Positions 35,240 through 43,805 of a DNA stretch of 64,000 bases are shown in pieces; within the stretch, counting starts at the first letter, position 1, and the number at the start of each line of letters is the position of its first letter. Made by a program: the position numbers and the translations under genes. Source of the DNA: Sphingopyxis sp. DBS4 (GTDB lineage Bacteria; Pseudomonadota; Alphaproteobacteria; Sphingomonadales; Sphingomonadaceae); contig NZ_CP102384.1 in NCBI RefSeq assembly GCF_024628865.1, positions 4,165,001-4,229,000 of the forward strand, read 5' to 3'. Below the pieces are notes generated by a model. That model had not been told where the DNA came from, searched no databases, and saw only the letters and a program-made list of their open reading frames with translations.

Positions 35240-36238
35240 ATGAATGACTTCCTCGATGCGACCGGAGAATGCGATCCGGGCTTGTGCCTGCCAGCACGCC
35301 CCATGCCGCTTCCAGGGAGCCTTAGCCAGGAAGCGCGAGACTTTTTGCTAACGCCGCCGGCAGTGGATTTTTCGATCGGCCCGATGTGGGACTATCGAAA
35401 GACCATCGACGGGCAATTTGCCCAGTTGGCCGACCTTCAGCGTGACGTCTGGCCGGTCGACGTGGAAGAAGCTGACATCAACGACGTTCGCGTGCACATT
35501 GTATCACCTCCAGGCGACGCGCTACGCTCCAGCGAACATATCCTTCTTAACCTTCACGGCGGCGGGTTCGTGATGGGTTCGGGCTCCCTCATCGAAGCGA
35601 TACCGATAGCGCGCCTCACGGGATTGGCGGTGGTCGTCCCGGACTATCGTCTCGCGCCAGAGCACCCCTTCCCGGCCGGCCTCGATGATGCCGTGAAGGT
35701 ATATGCGCGTCTCCTGGAAGACTATGCGCCGGAAAAGATCATCGTCTACGGCTCATCCGCCGGAGCAGCCATCACGCTGCAGATGATTCTGCGACTGAAG
35801 GAATTGGCGATGCCGCTACCAGCGGCCATTGGCGCCTTTTCTCCACCTTCGGACTTGAGCGATTTCGGAGACTCCGGACGCCTCTATTCGCTGAATGGAA
35901 TCTGGGGCGGCCTGCACATCGCGGTGGACGACCCGCTGTCGGAAATCCGTGCCTATCTTGGCGGCGTCGACCCGAAAGACCCCCGGGTATCGCCAGTCTA
36001 TGCTGACCTTGCGGGGTTTCCACCGACGCTGCTGCTGTCGGGATCGCGTGACTTGCTGCTCAGCTCCACGACGAGAATGCACCTCGCGCTGCGATCGGCC
36101 GGAGCCGATGCCGAACTGGCGATATTCGAGGCGATGCCGCACTGTCATTGGTTCGCATTCCACATGCCGGAAGCGCAGCTTGCGCTCGAGCAGATGGCGG
36201 AGTTTTTCAGTCGGCGACTGGGCCTGCCACGCGGTTGA
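35240..36238 (+). CDS. Alpha/beta hydrolase, HSL (family IV) type
   Basis: 332 residues from MNDFLDATGECD (ATG at 35240, AGGA upstream). It has the HSL signature: oxyanion box HGGGF (in ILLNLHGGGFVMGSG), PDYRLAPEHPFPAGLDDAV, nucleophile elbow YGSSAG, catalytic Asp in LLLSGSRDLLLS and His in MPHCHWF. The family cleaves short or bulky esters and lactones. In the same cluster as a Baeyer-Villiger monooxygenase it probably opens the ester or lactone formed. Its own start lies ~115 bp behind the SnoaL hairpin; the thiolase follows after 51 bp. Confidence 0.88.
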   Translation: MNDFLDATGECDPGLCLPARPMPLPGSLSQEARDFLLTPPAVDFSIGPMWDYRKTIDGQFAQLADLQRDVWPVDVEEADINDVRVHIVSPPGDALRSSEHILLNLHGGGFVMGSGSLIEAIPIARLTGLAVVVPDYRLAPEHPFPAGLDDAVKVYARLLEDYAPEKIIVYGSSAGAAITLQMILRLKELAMPLPAAIGAFSPPSDLSDFGDSGRLYSLNGIWGGLHIAVDDPLSEIRAYLGGVDPKDPRVSPVYADLAGFPPTLLLSGSRDLLLSSTTRMHLALRSAGADAELAIFEAMPHCHWFAFHMPEAQLALEQMAEFFSRRLGLPRG

Positions 36239-36289
36239 TCGCCATGCCAGCCCCGCTCTCTTCCCGCACCCAAACTTCAGGATAATATC

Positions 36290-37462
36290 ATGCGCGACCC
36301 CGTCATCGTTTCCACCGCCCGCACGCCGATCGGGCGCGCCGGCCGGGGCGCCTTCAATTTCACCGAGGCGCCGACGCTCGCCGCGCACGCCATCAGGGCG
36401 GCGGTCGAACGGGCCCGGATCGATCCCGCGGAGGTGGACGATTGTATCCTCGGCTGCGCCATGCCCCAAGGCAGCCACCACACCATCGGCCGCACCGCGG
36501 CGTTGCGCGCGGGTCTGCCCGTCAGTGTCTCGGGCATGACCATCGACCGGCAATGCTCGTCCGGCCTGATGGCAATTGCGACCGCTGCCAAGCAAGTGAT
36601 CGACGATCAGATGGACGTAATTGTCGCAGGCGGCGTTGAATCGATTTCGCTGGTACAGACCCCGCAAATGCGCGTCGGCTATGATCCCGAACTCGTGGCG
36701 ATGCATCCCGATGTCTATATGTCGATGGTCGATACCGCCGAGACTGTCGCGGCGCGCTACGGAATTGGCCGTGAACCCCAGGACGCATTGGCGCTGCAAT
36801 CGCAGCAGCGCATCGCAGCCGCGCAGGAAGCCGGGCGTTTCGACGACGAAATCGTCCCCGTCAGCACCCTGATGCGCGTCATCGACAAGGCAACGGGCGA
36901 GAGCCATGAGCAACCGGTTACGCTGTCACGGGACGAAGGCAACCGGCCCGACACCACCGCGGCGGGGCTCGCCGCCCTCAAGCCGGTGCGCGAAGGTGGC
37001 ACCATCTCCGCCGGCAATGCAAGCCAGCTTTCCGACGGCGCCTCTGCCTGCATTGTGATGGAAGCGGGGCTCGCAGCCCGGCGCAATCTGGCCCCCCTCG
37101 GCCGCTATGTCGGCATGTCGGTAGCGGGAACGCGCCCGGACGAGATGGGCATCGGGCCGGTGGTAGCGATTCCGAAGCTGCTCAAGCGTTTCGGGCTGCG
37201 CATGGACGACATCGACCTGTGGGAGTTGAACGAGGCTTTCGCGGTGCAGGTTCTCTATTGCCGCGACAAGCTCGGCATTCCCGACGAGCGCCTCAACGTA
37301 AACGGCGGCGCGATCGCAATGGGACATCCTTATGGCATGTCCGGCGCGCGCATGACCGGCCATGCGCTGATCGAGGGCAAGCGCCGCGGCGCACGCCATG
37401 TCGTCGTCACCATGTGCGTCGGCGGTGGTATGGGCGCGGCGGGTCTTTTCGAGGTTCTGTAA
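36290..37462 (+). CDS. Thiolase (acetyl-CoA acyltransferase) 1
   Basis: 390 residues, with the thiolase active-site elements: [11 protein letters not shown] (acyl-enzyme Cys), [26 protein letters not shown] (His) and [14 protein letters not shown] (second Cys). It cleaves 3-ketoacyl-CoA with CoA to acetyl-CoA and a shorter acyl-CoA, or does the reverse. It is the last gene of the plus-strand run from the ligase and converges with an enoyl-CoA hydratase. A second thiolase at 48907-50103 belongs to the carboxylation operon, so this copy probably serves the main degradation chain. Confidence 0.9.
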   Translation: MRDPVIVSTARTPIGRAGRGAFNFTEAPTLAAHAIRAAVERARIDPAEVDDCILGCAMPQGSHHTIGRTAALRAGLPVSVSGMTIDRQCSSGLMAIATAAKQVIDDQMDVIVAGGVESISLVQTPQMRVGYDPELVAMHPDVYMSMVDTAETVAARYGIGREPQDALALQSQQRIAAAQEAGRFDDEIVPVSTLMRVIDKATGESHEQPVTLSRDEGNRPDTTAAGLAALKPVREGGTISAGNASQLSDGASACIVMEAGLAARRNLAPLGRYVGMSVAGTRPDEMGIGPVVAIPKLLKRFGLRMDDIDLWELNEAFAVQVLYCRDKLGIPDERLNVNGGAIAMGHPYGMSGARMTGHALIEGKRRGARHVVVTMCVGGGMGAAGLFEVL

Positions 37463-37543
37463 ACGGACGCCCGGCGCCCTTTCCCGACAGCGGACACCCT
37501 GAACGCCATGCGCGGCGCACGCTTATACGCGCGTCCGGCAAAT

Positions 37544-37592
37544 GGCTGCCCGTCCTTCGGGAAAGGGGCTGACCGCGAGGTACGGGGCAGCC
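37544..37592. terminator. Inverted repeat between convergent thiolase and hydratase genes
   Basis: GGCTGCCC (37544-37551) and GGGCAGCC (37585-37592) form an 8-bp repeat with a 33-base spacer in the gap between two convergent genes. It has no T-run; a terminator role is only suggested by position. Confidence 0.3.
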
Positions 37593-37606
37593 GTCCACCG
37601 GGAAGA

Positions 37607-38395
37607 TCAGCGGCCGACCCAGTTAGGCTGCCGCTTCTCCACGAAGGCCTTGGGCCCTTCGGCGAAATCCGCGGTGAGCATGACACGATCCTGCGCCGCA
37701 TTGCTGAGGCTATCGAGCGCCTCTTCCGTGTCGTCGATCGCCCGCCGGGCAACGCCCAAACTCTCCCGCACCGCGATCGGCGCGTTCTGACAGACCTTCT
37801 CGGCGAGGGCGAGTGCGGCAGTCACCGTGTCGTCCTTGGCCACGACGCAATTGACAAGACCCAGCGCCAGCGCCCGCTCGGCGGTAATCGGATCCCCGGT
37901 GGCGATCATCTCGAAGGCGATGGCACGCGGGATACGGCGCGGCAGGCGGAACAGGCCGCCCGCCGCCGCGATCAGGCCGCGCTTCACTTCCGGGAGTGCG
38001 AACTGCGCGTCGTGCGAAGCCACAATCATATCGCAGGCCAGCGAAATCTCGCACCCACCGGCCATCGCGAAGCCATTGACCGCGGCGATCCAAAGCTTGG
38101 AGCGGCTGGCGTGAACGAAGGACGCAAAACCGGCGTCGGGATCGATCAGCCCGGCAATTCCGCCCTCCGATACTTCCTTGAGGTCGGCGCCGGCGCAAAA
38201 TGCCTTGCCGCCAGCGCCAGTCAGCACAACGGCCCATATCGACGGATCCGCCTCGGTTTCCCGCACGATGTCCCGCATTCGCGCCGTCACGGCCGCGTTG
38301 ATCGCATTGCGCGCGTCGGGGCGCTGAAGCGTCACCAGCACGACATGTTCGCTGGCCCGCTCCACCGTCACCACTTGTTCGATTTTATCGCTCAT
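37607..38395 (-). CDS. Enoyl-CoA hydratase/isomerase 1
   Basis: 262 residues from MSDKIEQVVTVER (ATG at 38395, GGGAGAGAG upstream). Crotonase-fold markers are RPDARNAINAAV, FCAGADLKEV (oxyanion hole), NGFAMAGGCEISLACDMIVAS, FALPEVKRGLIAAAGG with one of the acidic residues used by hydratases, then the C-terminal helix EALDSLSNAAQDRVMLTADFAEGPKAFVEKR. It should hydrate a 2-enoyl-CoA. It is divergent from a 3-hydroxyacyl-CoA dehydrogenase, which catalyses the next step; a TTGTAGGACAA site lies between them. Confidence 0.9.
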   Translation of the reverse strand: MSDKIEQVVTVERASEHVVLVTLQRPDARNAINAAVTARMRDIVRETEADPSIWAVVLTGAGGKAFCAGADLKEVSEGGIAGLIDPDAGFASFVHASRSKLWIAAVNGFAMAGGCEISLACDMIVASHDAQFALPEVKRGLIAAAGGLFRLPRRIPRAIAFEMIATGDPITAERALALGLVNCVVAKDDTVTAALALAEKVCQNAPIAVRESLGVARRAIDDTEEALDSLSNAAQDRVMLTADFAEGPKAFVEKRQPNWVGR

Positions 38396-38451
38396 CGGCA
38401 CTCTCTCCCTGGAATCAGCTTTCAATGGTCCTATTAAGTTGATATACGTTC

Positions 38452-38462
38452 TTGTAGGACAA
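38452..38462. promoter_or_regulatory. Operator-like TTGTAGGACAA (site A)
   Basis: TTGT-N3-ACAA palindrome in the 73-bp gap between the divergent hydratase and 3-hydroxyacyl-CoA dehydrogenase genes. An identical 11-mer lies at 54879-54889. The form TNGTNNNACNA is what FadR-type GntR regulators use, and such a regulator is encoded at 57417-58211. Confidence 0.55.
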
Positions 38463-38468
38463 TAATAG

Positions 38469-39341
38469 ATGGATAGAAATTTCATGGCAAGTGAAGAGGG
38501 AGTATATGGCGTGGTCGGCGCTGGATTGATGGGCGCCGAGATCGCCTTCATCCAAGCGCTCGCCGGCCATCGGGTGATATTGCTGGACCGCGACCAGCCC
38601 GCGCTGGACCGCGCCATGGCGCGGCTGCGCAAGATCGCCGACAAAATCGATGCGGCGGATGGAAATAGCAGCGCGGCCCAACATGTCGCGAACATCCAAA
38701 CCAGCACAGAGATGGCCGACCTTTCTCCATGCGCGATTATCACCGAGGCCGTATTTGAGGATCTCGAGGTCAAGACCGCACTCTGGCAGCAGATCGATTC
38801 GATCGCGCGCAAGGACGCGATGCTCGTCACCAACACCTCGACCATCCCGATCTCGACGCTCGCCTCCGCGGTGCGTCCAGAACGCCGAAGCCGCTTCATT
38901 GGCATGCATTATTTCTCTCCGGTCAGCCGCATGAAGCTGGTCGAGGTCATTCCGGCCTTCGAGACCGACGCGGCGACGGTCGCCGAAGCAACTGCGCTGG
39001 CCGTCGGCACCGGCAAGACGCCGATCCGCGTGAAGGATGTCACCGGCTTCGCGGTCAACCGCGTGCTCCACACCTTCATCATCGAGGCGATTCGGCTGGT
39101 CGAGGAGGGCGTCATCAGCGCCGAGGATCTCGACACCGCCTGCAAACTCGGACTCGGCCATCCGATCGGGCCCTTTCAGTTGATGGATGCGGTCACATCC
39201 AGCCTGTGCCTCCAGGCGCAAGAGATCATGTTTGATGCCTATGGCGAACGCTTCCGTCCCCCGCCGCTCCTCAAGCAGCGGGTCGCGGCCGGACTGATCG
39301 GGGGCAAGGGGCGCGCCGGCTGGCGGAGCGCTCCCGCCTGA
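38469..39341 (+). CDS. 3-hydroxyacyl-CoA dehydrogenase
   Basis: 290 residues. The NAD Rossmann motif is GVVGAGLMGAEIA; TNTSTIPISTLA, MHYFSPVSRMKLVEVI (catalytic His), VKDVTGFAVNRVL and GLGHPIGPFQLMDAV (conserved His) follow. It oxidises 3-hydroxyacyl-CoA to 3-ketoacyl-CoA with NAD+. It stands alone on the plus strand between the hydratase and the carboxylation operon, which starts 123 bp later; a shared FadR-type site lies upstream. Confidence 0.92.
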   Translation: MDRNFMASEEGVYGVVGAGLMGAEIAFIQALAGHRVILLDRDQPALDRAMARLRKIADKIDAADGNSSAAQHVANIQTSTEMADLSPCAIITEAVFEDLEVKTALWQQIDSIARKDAMLVTNTSTIPISTLASAVRPERRSRFIGMHYFSPVSRMKLVEVIPAFETDAATVAEATALAVGTGKTPIRVKDVTGFAVNRVLHTFIIEAIRLVEEGVISAEDLDTACKLGLGHPIGPFQLMDAVTSSLCLQAQEIMFDAYGERFRPPPLLKQRVAAGLIGGKGRAGWRSAPA

Positions 39342-39360
39342 AGAAGAAGCGCATCATATT

Positions 39361-39371
39361 TTGTCTTACAA
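39361..39371. promoter_or_regulatory. Operator-like TTGTCTTACAA (site B) before the carboxylation operon
   Basis: TTGT-N3-ACAA palindrome about 93 bp before the first gene of the operon, inside an AT-rich stretch (39355-39400) that also has TTGTAATATT. Reverse complement TTGTAAGACAA differs by one base from site A. Confidence 0.5.
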
Positions 39372-39464
39372 TTTTGTATTGTTATTTTAGTTGTAATATT
39401 GCACAGCGGGAGGGCGACGCAGTTCGCCAACAGCAAAGCCGCGGCACATGGGACGGGAGAGACG

Positions 39465-40199
39465 ATGAAGCTCTACATCGACAATGATCGCTATGGCGCT
39501 CCGCCGGCCTCGCCATTGGTCGAGGCGGTGCACAACGCCGTAAAGGATCTCGTCCGTCGGCGGCTGGACGATAGTCGCGACAATTGGGCGAGCTTCGTGT
39601 TCGGCTCGTCCGATAAGCTGATCACGCCAGCGGACATCGCGGCGATCGAGCAGCGCATCCTCGCGACGGGTTACCGCTTCGCCTGGTCCTCAGCGCTCTC
39701 GGCCCGCGACCGGCCGGAAATCTACGCTTCGGCCGAAGGGCTGGACGACGATCCCGACTTCAGCTTCGAACATCCCGAGGCTATTACGGCGCCAGCCGAT
39801 TCCGAAGGGCGCGAGCAGCGCGGCGTCGGCGACAATGTTGTGCGCCGCCACCAGAATGTTCGGGGCATTGCACGCTATATCCGCAGCAGCGAGCGCGTCA
39901 TCGATCTGATGAAGAGCGGCGTGCCGGCGGAGACGGTCGCGATCATCGACGACAGCGGCGGCACATTGACCGCCCCGATCCTTGAGCATTTCACCGCAGT
40001 CATATGTGCGGGCGGCACGGTTCGCTCGCACCTCGGCATCCTGACCCGCGAATATGGCATCCCTTGCCTGATGAACGCACGGATCAGCGGCATCAGGGAA
40101 GGTGACCTCGTCGAGCTCGAAACAACCGCCGCGGCTCGCACCCCGGAATCCTATCTAACCGGTCAGAACATGACCGCCCGTGTGTGGAGGGTAGCATGA
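39465..40199 (+). CDS. Stand-alone phosphohistidine swivel-domain protein (PEP-utilizing enzyme type)
   Basis: 244 residues from MKLYIDNDRY (GGGAGA 5 bp upstream). The C-terminal ~85 residues are the mobile phosphohistidine domain of PEP-utilizing enzymes: TAPILEHFTAVICAGGTVRSHLGILTREYGIPCLMNA, with the phospho-accepting His at 189. The first ~150 residues are not recognised. It lacks an ATP-grasp and a PEP barrel, so it must act with other proteins. The ATP-grasp protein encoded five genes downstream, and the 511-residue protein whose ATG overlaps its stop (ATGA), are the natural partners. Phenylphosphate synthase of anaerobic phenol degradation shows a similar splitting of PEP-synthase domains. 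First gene of the operon. Confidence 0.8.
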   Translation: MKLYIDNDRYGAPPASPLVEAVHNAVKDLVRRRLDDSRDNWASFVFGSSDKLITPADIAAIEQRILATGYRFAWSSALSARDRPEIYASAEGLDDDPDFSFEHPEAITAPADSEGREQRGVGDNVVRRHQNVRGIARYIRSSERVIDLMKSGVPAETVAIIDDSGGTLTAPILEHFTAVICAGGTVRSHLGILTREYGIPCLMNARISGIREGDLVELETTAAARTPESYLTGQNMTARVWRVA

Positions 40200-41731
40200 C
40201 CAGCGAGCGCCCGAGCTATATCCAGCTGCTCGAAACGAACAACCTGATGCAGACGGTCGCCGACGAGACCTACTGGCTGTGCGTCACCCGCACCGTTCAG
40301 GGATCGAAACTGTTCCCCGTCTCCGCTTACATCCTCTTCTCCTACCTCAACGCTTTCTATCGCTATCCCACCCTGCTTCGGAAGATCGAGGAGCGAATGA
40401 AGGCCGAGGACCTGGCCGATCGCAGCCGCAACATGGGCGTGAAGATGCAGAACTCGCACACCGGCTGGTGTCTGCCTGCCTTCTATCTGCTCGGTCGCGA
40501 ATGGTTGATCTCGATGGGCATGCTGCGTCCTCAGGACGCGGCCGAGGATGTGATCTATGTGCTCGATTTCTGGAAGCGCTACCAACTCGCTTGGCACCGC
40601 AACGACGGTCATATCACCAACCGTGAATTCGGTCATCGCGCCCAGACTCTGACGGATCGGCGCCTTGAGGTCTTCAAATCGGACATGTTCGCCTGCGAAC
40701 CTGGCGATGCGCTGCACGAGGCGGCGCACGCTTTCATGGCGACCGCCTCGCAATATGGCTTTCTCGTATCCTGCGAAAGCCGCGTCAGTCTCACCAACAC
40801 CGGGCCGTATCGCATCGACGATCGCCACGAGATGCTGGTTCGCGACTTCATGGACATGGGCGAATGCTCGCTTCCCTGGCTCGATGGCGTCGCCAGCGCG
40901 GTGCCGCATAACAATTACACCGTCGTGATGTCGGCGCGCGATTGCCACTTCCACCTCGTTGACGAGTGGGGCAGCTTCGAATCGACGCCCGAATTCACCG
41001 CCGACCGACTGGCCGGCGTTGGTCTCTACACATCCGACCCGCTGAGCGAAGGCCATGTGCCGCTGGGCATGGGATCGCGCGAAGAGCTCACCGCCACATT
41101 CGTCGAACTCACAGCCATCATCAAGGATGCCACCAACAAGCTGTGGATCCGTATGGCCGAATGGACGCGCGACCAGCTGCTGGACGCCGGTGCGCTGCTC
41201 TACTTCGCCGCAATCAAGGAACTCGCGCATGTAGCCGGCGTGTTCGAGGTAGAGGACTGGCTCGAGATCGATCCGCGCGCCGAACGCTTCCGTCCGCTGC
41301 TCAATGACGAGTTCAGCAATTCGGCGCTCGGTGAACTGGTCGGCAGCCTGACGCTTCCGGGGCAGCAGATATCTCCGTTCGCGATGATGCAACATAGCGA
41401 CGCGCCCAAGCGGATGCTGACCCCGCTCCCGCTGTCGATCGCCCGCGACGATGATTATGTGCCGAGCGCAGGACTGCCCCAGAAGGGTGGCACGCATCTC
41501 GACGCCAAAGTCGACCGCTATCGCACCAGCCGCGGCGTGCTCTCACTTGCCGATTACAACCGGCTGTCGCGGGAGCATGTGCCCGAAGCGTGCAGCGAGC
41601 AATATCGCTATCTCTGCGAGACGTGGGTCAAATACAACGCCCACACGCCACTCGCTGATCAACTCTACAAGCTGGAACAGCGTGGCTCGCGCACGCTCGA
41701 AGGCCGCGGCATCGGCAAGGGAGCCAATTGA
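40196..41731 (+). CDS. Unrecognised 511-residue protein of the carboxylation operon
   Basis: 511 residues; the start overlaps the previous stop and the end overlaps the next start, so translation is coupled on both sides. I recognise no family. No signal peptide or membrane segment is seen. It contains a His/Asp/Glu-rich middle (HRNDGHITNREFGHR, DALHEAAHAF, MSARDCHFHLVDEWGSFES) that could hold a metal or a catalytic site, and predicted helical stretches. By comparison with PEP-synthase-like phosphotransferases such as phenylphosphate synthase and rifampin phosphotransferase, whose substrate-binding part is variable, it could be the subunit that binds the compound to be phosphorylated. This role is inferred. 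Confidence 0.65.
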   Translation: MTSERPSYIQLLETNNLMQTVADETYWLCVTRTVQGSKLFPVSAYILFSYLNAFYRYPTLLRKIEERMKAEDLADRSRNMGVKMQNSHTGWCLPAFYLLGREWLISMGMLRPQDAAEDVIYVLDFWKRYQLAWHRNDGHITNREFGHRAQTLTDRRLEVFKSDMFACEPGDALHEAAHAFMATASQYGFLVSCESRVSLTNTGPYRIDDRHEMLVRDFMDMGECSLPWLDGVASAVPHNNYTVVMSARDCHFHLVDEWGSFESTPEFTADRLAGVGLYTSDPLSEGHVPLGMGSREELTATFVELTAIIKDATNKLWIRMAEWTRDQLLDAGALLYFAAIKELAHVAGVFEVEDWLEIDPRAERFRPLLNDEFSNSALGELVGSLTLPGQQISPFAMMQHSDAPKRMLTPLPLSIARDDDYVPSAGLPQKGGTHLDAKVDRYRTSRGVLSLADYNRLSREHVPEACSEQYRYLCETWVKYNAHTPLADQLYKLEQRGSRTLEGRGIGKGAN

Positions 41732-43209
41732 TGCAGGTGGGAACCATCATCCGCAGGGCTGCCCTGCATTATAAGGACGCGCCTTGCCTGGTCGAGGATG
41801 AGCGCATCGTCAGCTTCCGCCAGTTCGACGAGCTGACTGACCGGCTCGGCAACGCGCTGCTGGCCACCGGCCTCGAGCCCGGCGATCGCGTGGGCGTATT
41901 GCTCCCGAATGGTATCGACTGTCTGGTCGCCTATTATGCGCTCGCGAAATCGGGTCTGGTGCGCGTGTCGCTCAACACCCGTGAGACGCCCGACAATCAT
42001 GCGTACAAGCTGGGGAACAGCGGCTGTCGCGGCGTAATCTGCGGCGATGGGGAAGTGATTCCCGATGGCCTGGAATTCACCTTCCGCCCGGCCGCAATTG
42101 CCGAAATGACCCGGACCGGTTCACCCGAGCCCTGCATGGTCGACCGCGATATCGAGGCACCCTATCGCCTCGGCTATACCGGAGGCACGACGGGCCGCCC
42201 CAAGGGCGTTACCCTGACGATGCGGGGCGAGACGGCCGAAGTCTCGGCCTTCCTGATCGATCTGATGCCGGACATGGCGGAAGGCGACACCTTCCTTCAC
42301 GCTGCACCGATCGCGCATGCCTCCGGCGCCTTCTTCCTGCCCGCGCTGGTCCGCGGGGTACGGTCGCTGGTGATGAAAAAATTCGATCCGGCGACATTCG
42401 TCAAGCTGGCCGAAACCGAGCAGGCGTCGATGACCTTCCTCGTGCCGACCATGCTCGCGATGGTGCTCGAGCAGCCTGGCTGTGCGGAAGCCAAACTCAA
42501 TCTGCGCAGGATCGCCTATGGCGCCTCGCCGATCGCCGACAGTTTGCTGCGTCGCGCCGAGGCGCGCTTCGGCAAGGTCTTCGCACAGACCTATGGCCAG
42601 GCCGAAAGCCCGATGGTGATTACCTGCCTGAAACCGGAAGATCATGACAGGGTCGGATCATGCGGGCGTCCGTTCACCACCGTCGAGGCGGGCATCGTCG
42701 ACGATGAAGACAATTTCCTGCCCGCCGGGGAGATTGGCGAGATCGTGTGCCGCGGCACACAACTCATGGCCTATTATTGGGACAACCCCGAAGCGACCGC
42801 CAAGGCGTTCCGGAACGGCTGGCTGCACACCGGCGACATCGGCCGGATGGACGAAGACGGCTTTTTCTACATCCTCGACCGCAAGAACGACATGCTCATC
42901 TCGGGCGGATATAATGTCTATCCGCGCGAGGTTGAAGATGTGCTGCTTGCCTATGAAGGTGTGGTCGAAGCGGCGGTCGTTGGCATTCCCGACGAAAAGT
43001 GGGGCGATCGCATCCATGCCGTGATCGCAGGACGGCCCGACCTCAACGCCGACGGTGCGCTGGCCTTTGCCAAGAGCCAGCTCGCCAATTTCAAGCAACC
43101 CAAGTCGATCGAAATCTGGCCCGAACTGCCAAAGAGCGGCGCCAACAAGATCCTTCGTCGCGAGGTCCGCGACACCGTCGTAACCCGTCTCCAGGGAGAC
43201 GCCGGATGA
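41731..43209 (+). CDS. AMP-forming acyl-CoA ligase 2
   Basis: 492 residues from the ATG at 41731, which shares a base with the previous stop (TGATG). Markers are YTGGTTGRPKG (149-159), the adenine site YGQAESPM, HTGDIGRMDEDGFFYILDRKNDMLISGGYNVYPREVE and the final catalytic Lys in LPKSGANKILRR. The family forms acyl-CoA by way of acyl-AMP. In this operon, between phosphotransferase-type and biotin-carboxylase genes and with a thiolase at the end, a beta-keto acid made by carboxylation of a ketone would be a sensible substrate, as benzoylacetate is in acetophenone breakdown. Confidence 0.9.
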   Translation: MQVGTIIRRAALHYKDAPCLVEDERIVSFRQFDELTDRLGNALLATGLEPGDRVGVLLPNGIDCLVAYYALAKSGLVRVSLNTRETPDNHAYKLGNSGCRGVICGDGEVIPDGLEFTFRPAAIAEMTRTGSPEPCMVDRDIEAPYRLGYTGGTTGRPKGVTLTMRGETAEVSAFLIDLMPDMAEGDTFLHAAPIAHASGAFFLPALVRGVRSLVMKKFDPATFVKLAETEQASMTFLVPTMLAMVLEQPGCAEAKLNLRRIAYGASPIADSLLRRAEARFGKVFAQTYGQAESPMVITCLKPEDHDRVGSCGRPFTTVEAGIVDDEDNFLPAGEIGEIVCRGTQLMAYYWDNPEATAKAFRNGWLHTGDIGRMDEDGFFYILDRKNDMLISGGYNVYPREVEDVLLAYEGVVEAAVVGIPDEKWGDRIHAVIAGRPDLNADGALAFAKSQLANFKQPKSIEIWPELPKSGANKILRREVRDTVVTRLQGDAG

Positions 43210-43805
43210 CGATGCACCTCGTTCTCCATGGCCTGGCCATCAAGAAACATGCCGACGCGGGTGACATCGCCGGGCTGATCGGGATGCCGGTCGATGCTGC
43301 GGCACGCCAACTCGAGGAGGCAGCCGCAAGCGGCCGCGCGGTGGAGGCCAATGGGAAATATCTGCTTAGCCCGCTCGCCCGCATTGCGCTCGAGAGCGAC
43401 TATTCGCGACAATATGCCGATGCGCGCACCGATGCAGAATTCATGGCGGCCTATGAAGCGTTCGAGCGGATCAACGTCCAGCTCAAGACGCTGATCACCG
43501 AGTGGCAGACGATGGACGTCGGGGGCCAGCGCGTCGCCAACGACCACAGCAACAAATCGCATGACGAAAAGATCATCGACCGGCTCGGCGATCTCCACGA
43601 GCGCGCCGACGCAATCTTCGCGCGGCTCGTCAAGGCGGTCGCCCGCCTTAGCTATTATCGCACGCATCTGCTGGCTGCCCTTGAAAAGGCGGAAGATGGC
43701 GCGATCGCGTGGGTCAGCGACGCGAAGATCGAAAGCTACCACACGCTCTGGTTCGAACTTCACGAGGATTTGCTGCGCATCGTCGGCCGGACGCGGGAAG
43801 AATGA
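43206..43805 (+). CDS. Small helical protein of the carboxylation operon
   Basis: 199 residues, coupled by ATGA overlaps to the genes on both sides. The first ~60 residues look like a winged-helix-type fold (LAIKKHADAGDIAGLIGMPVDAAARQLEEAAASGRAVEANGKYLLSPLARIAL). The rest is helical: YAAYEAFERIN-like, LITEWQTMDVG, DHSNKSHDEKIIDRLGDLHERADAIFARLVKAVARLSYYRTHLLAALEKAEDG. Because it is locked between the ligase and the PPDK-like gene, a structural or regulatory subunit of the complex is more likely than a transcription factor. I do not recognise the family with certainty. Confidence 0.65.
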   Translation: MTMHLVLHGLAIKKHADAGDIAGLIGMPVDAAARQLEEAAASGRAVEANGKYLLSPLARIALESDYSRQYADARTDAEFMAAYEAFERINVQLKTLITEWQTMDVGGQRVANDHSNKSHDEKIIDRLGDLHERADAIFARLVKAVARLSYYRTHLLAALEKAEDGAIAWVSDAKIESYHTLWFELHEDLLRIVGRTREE

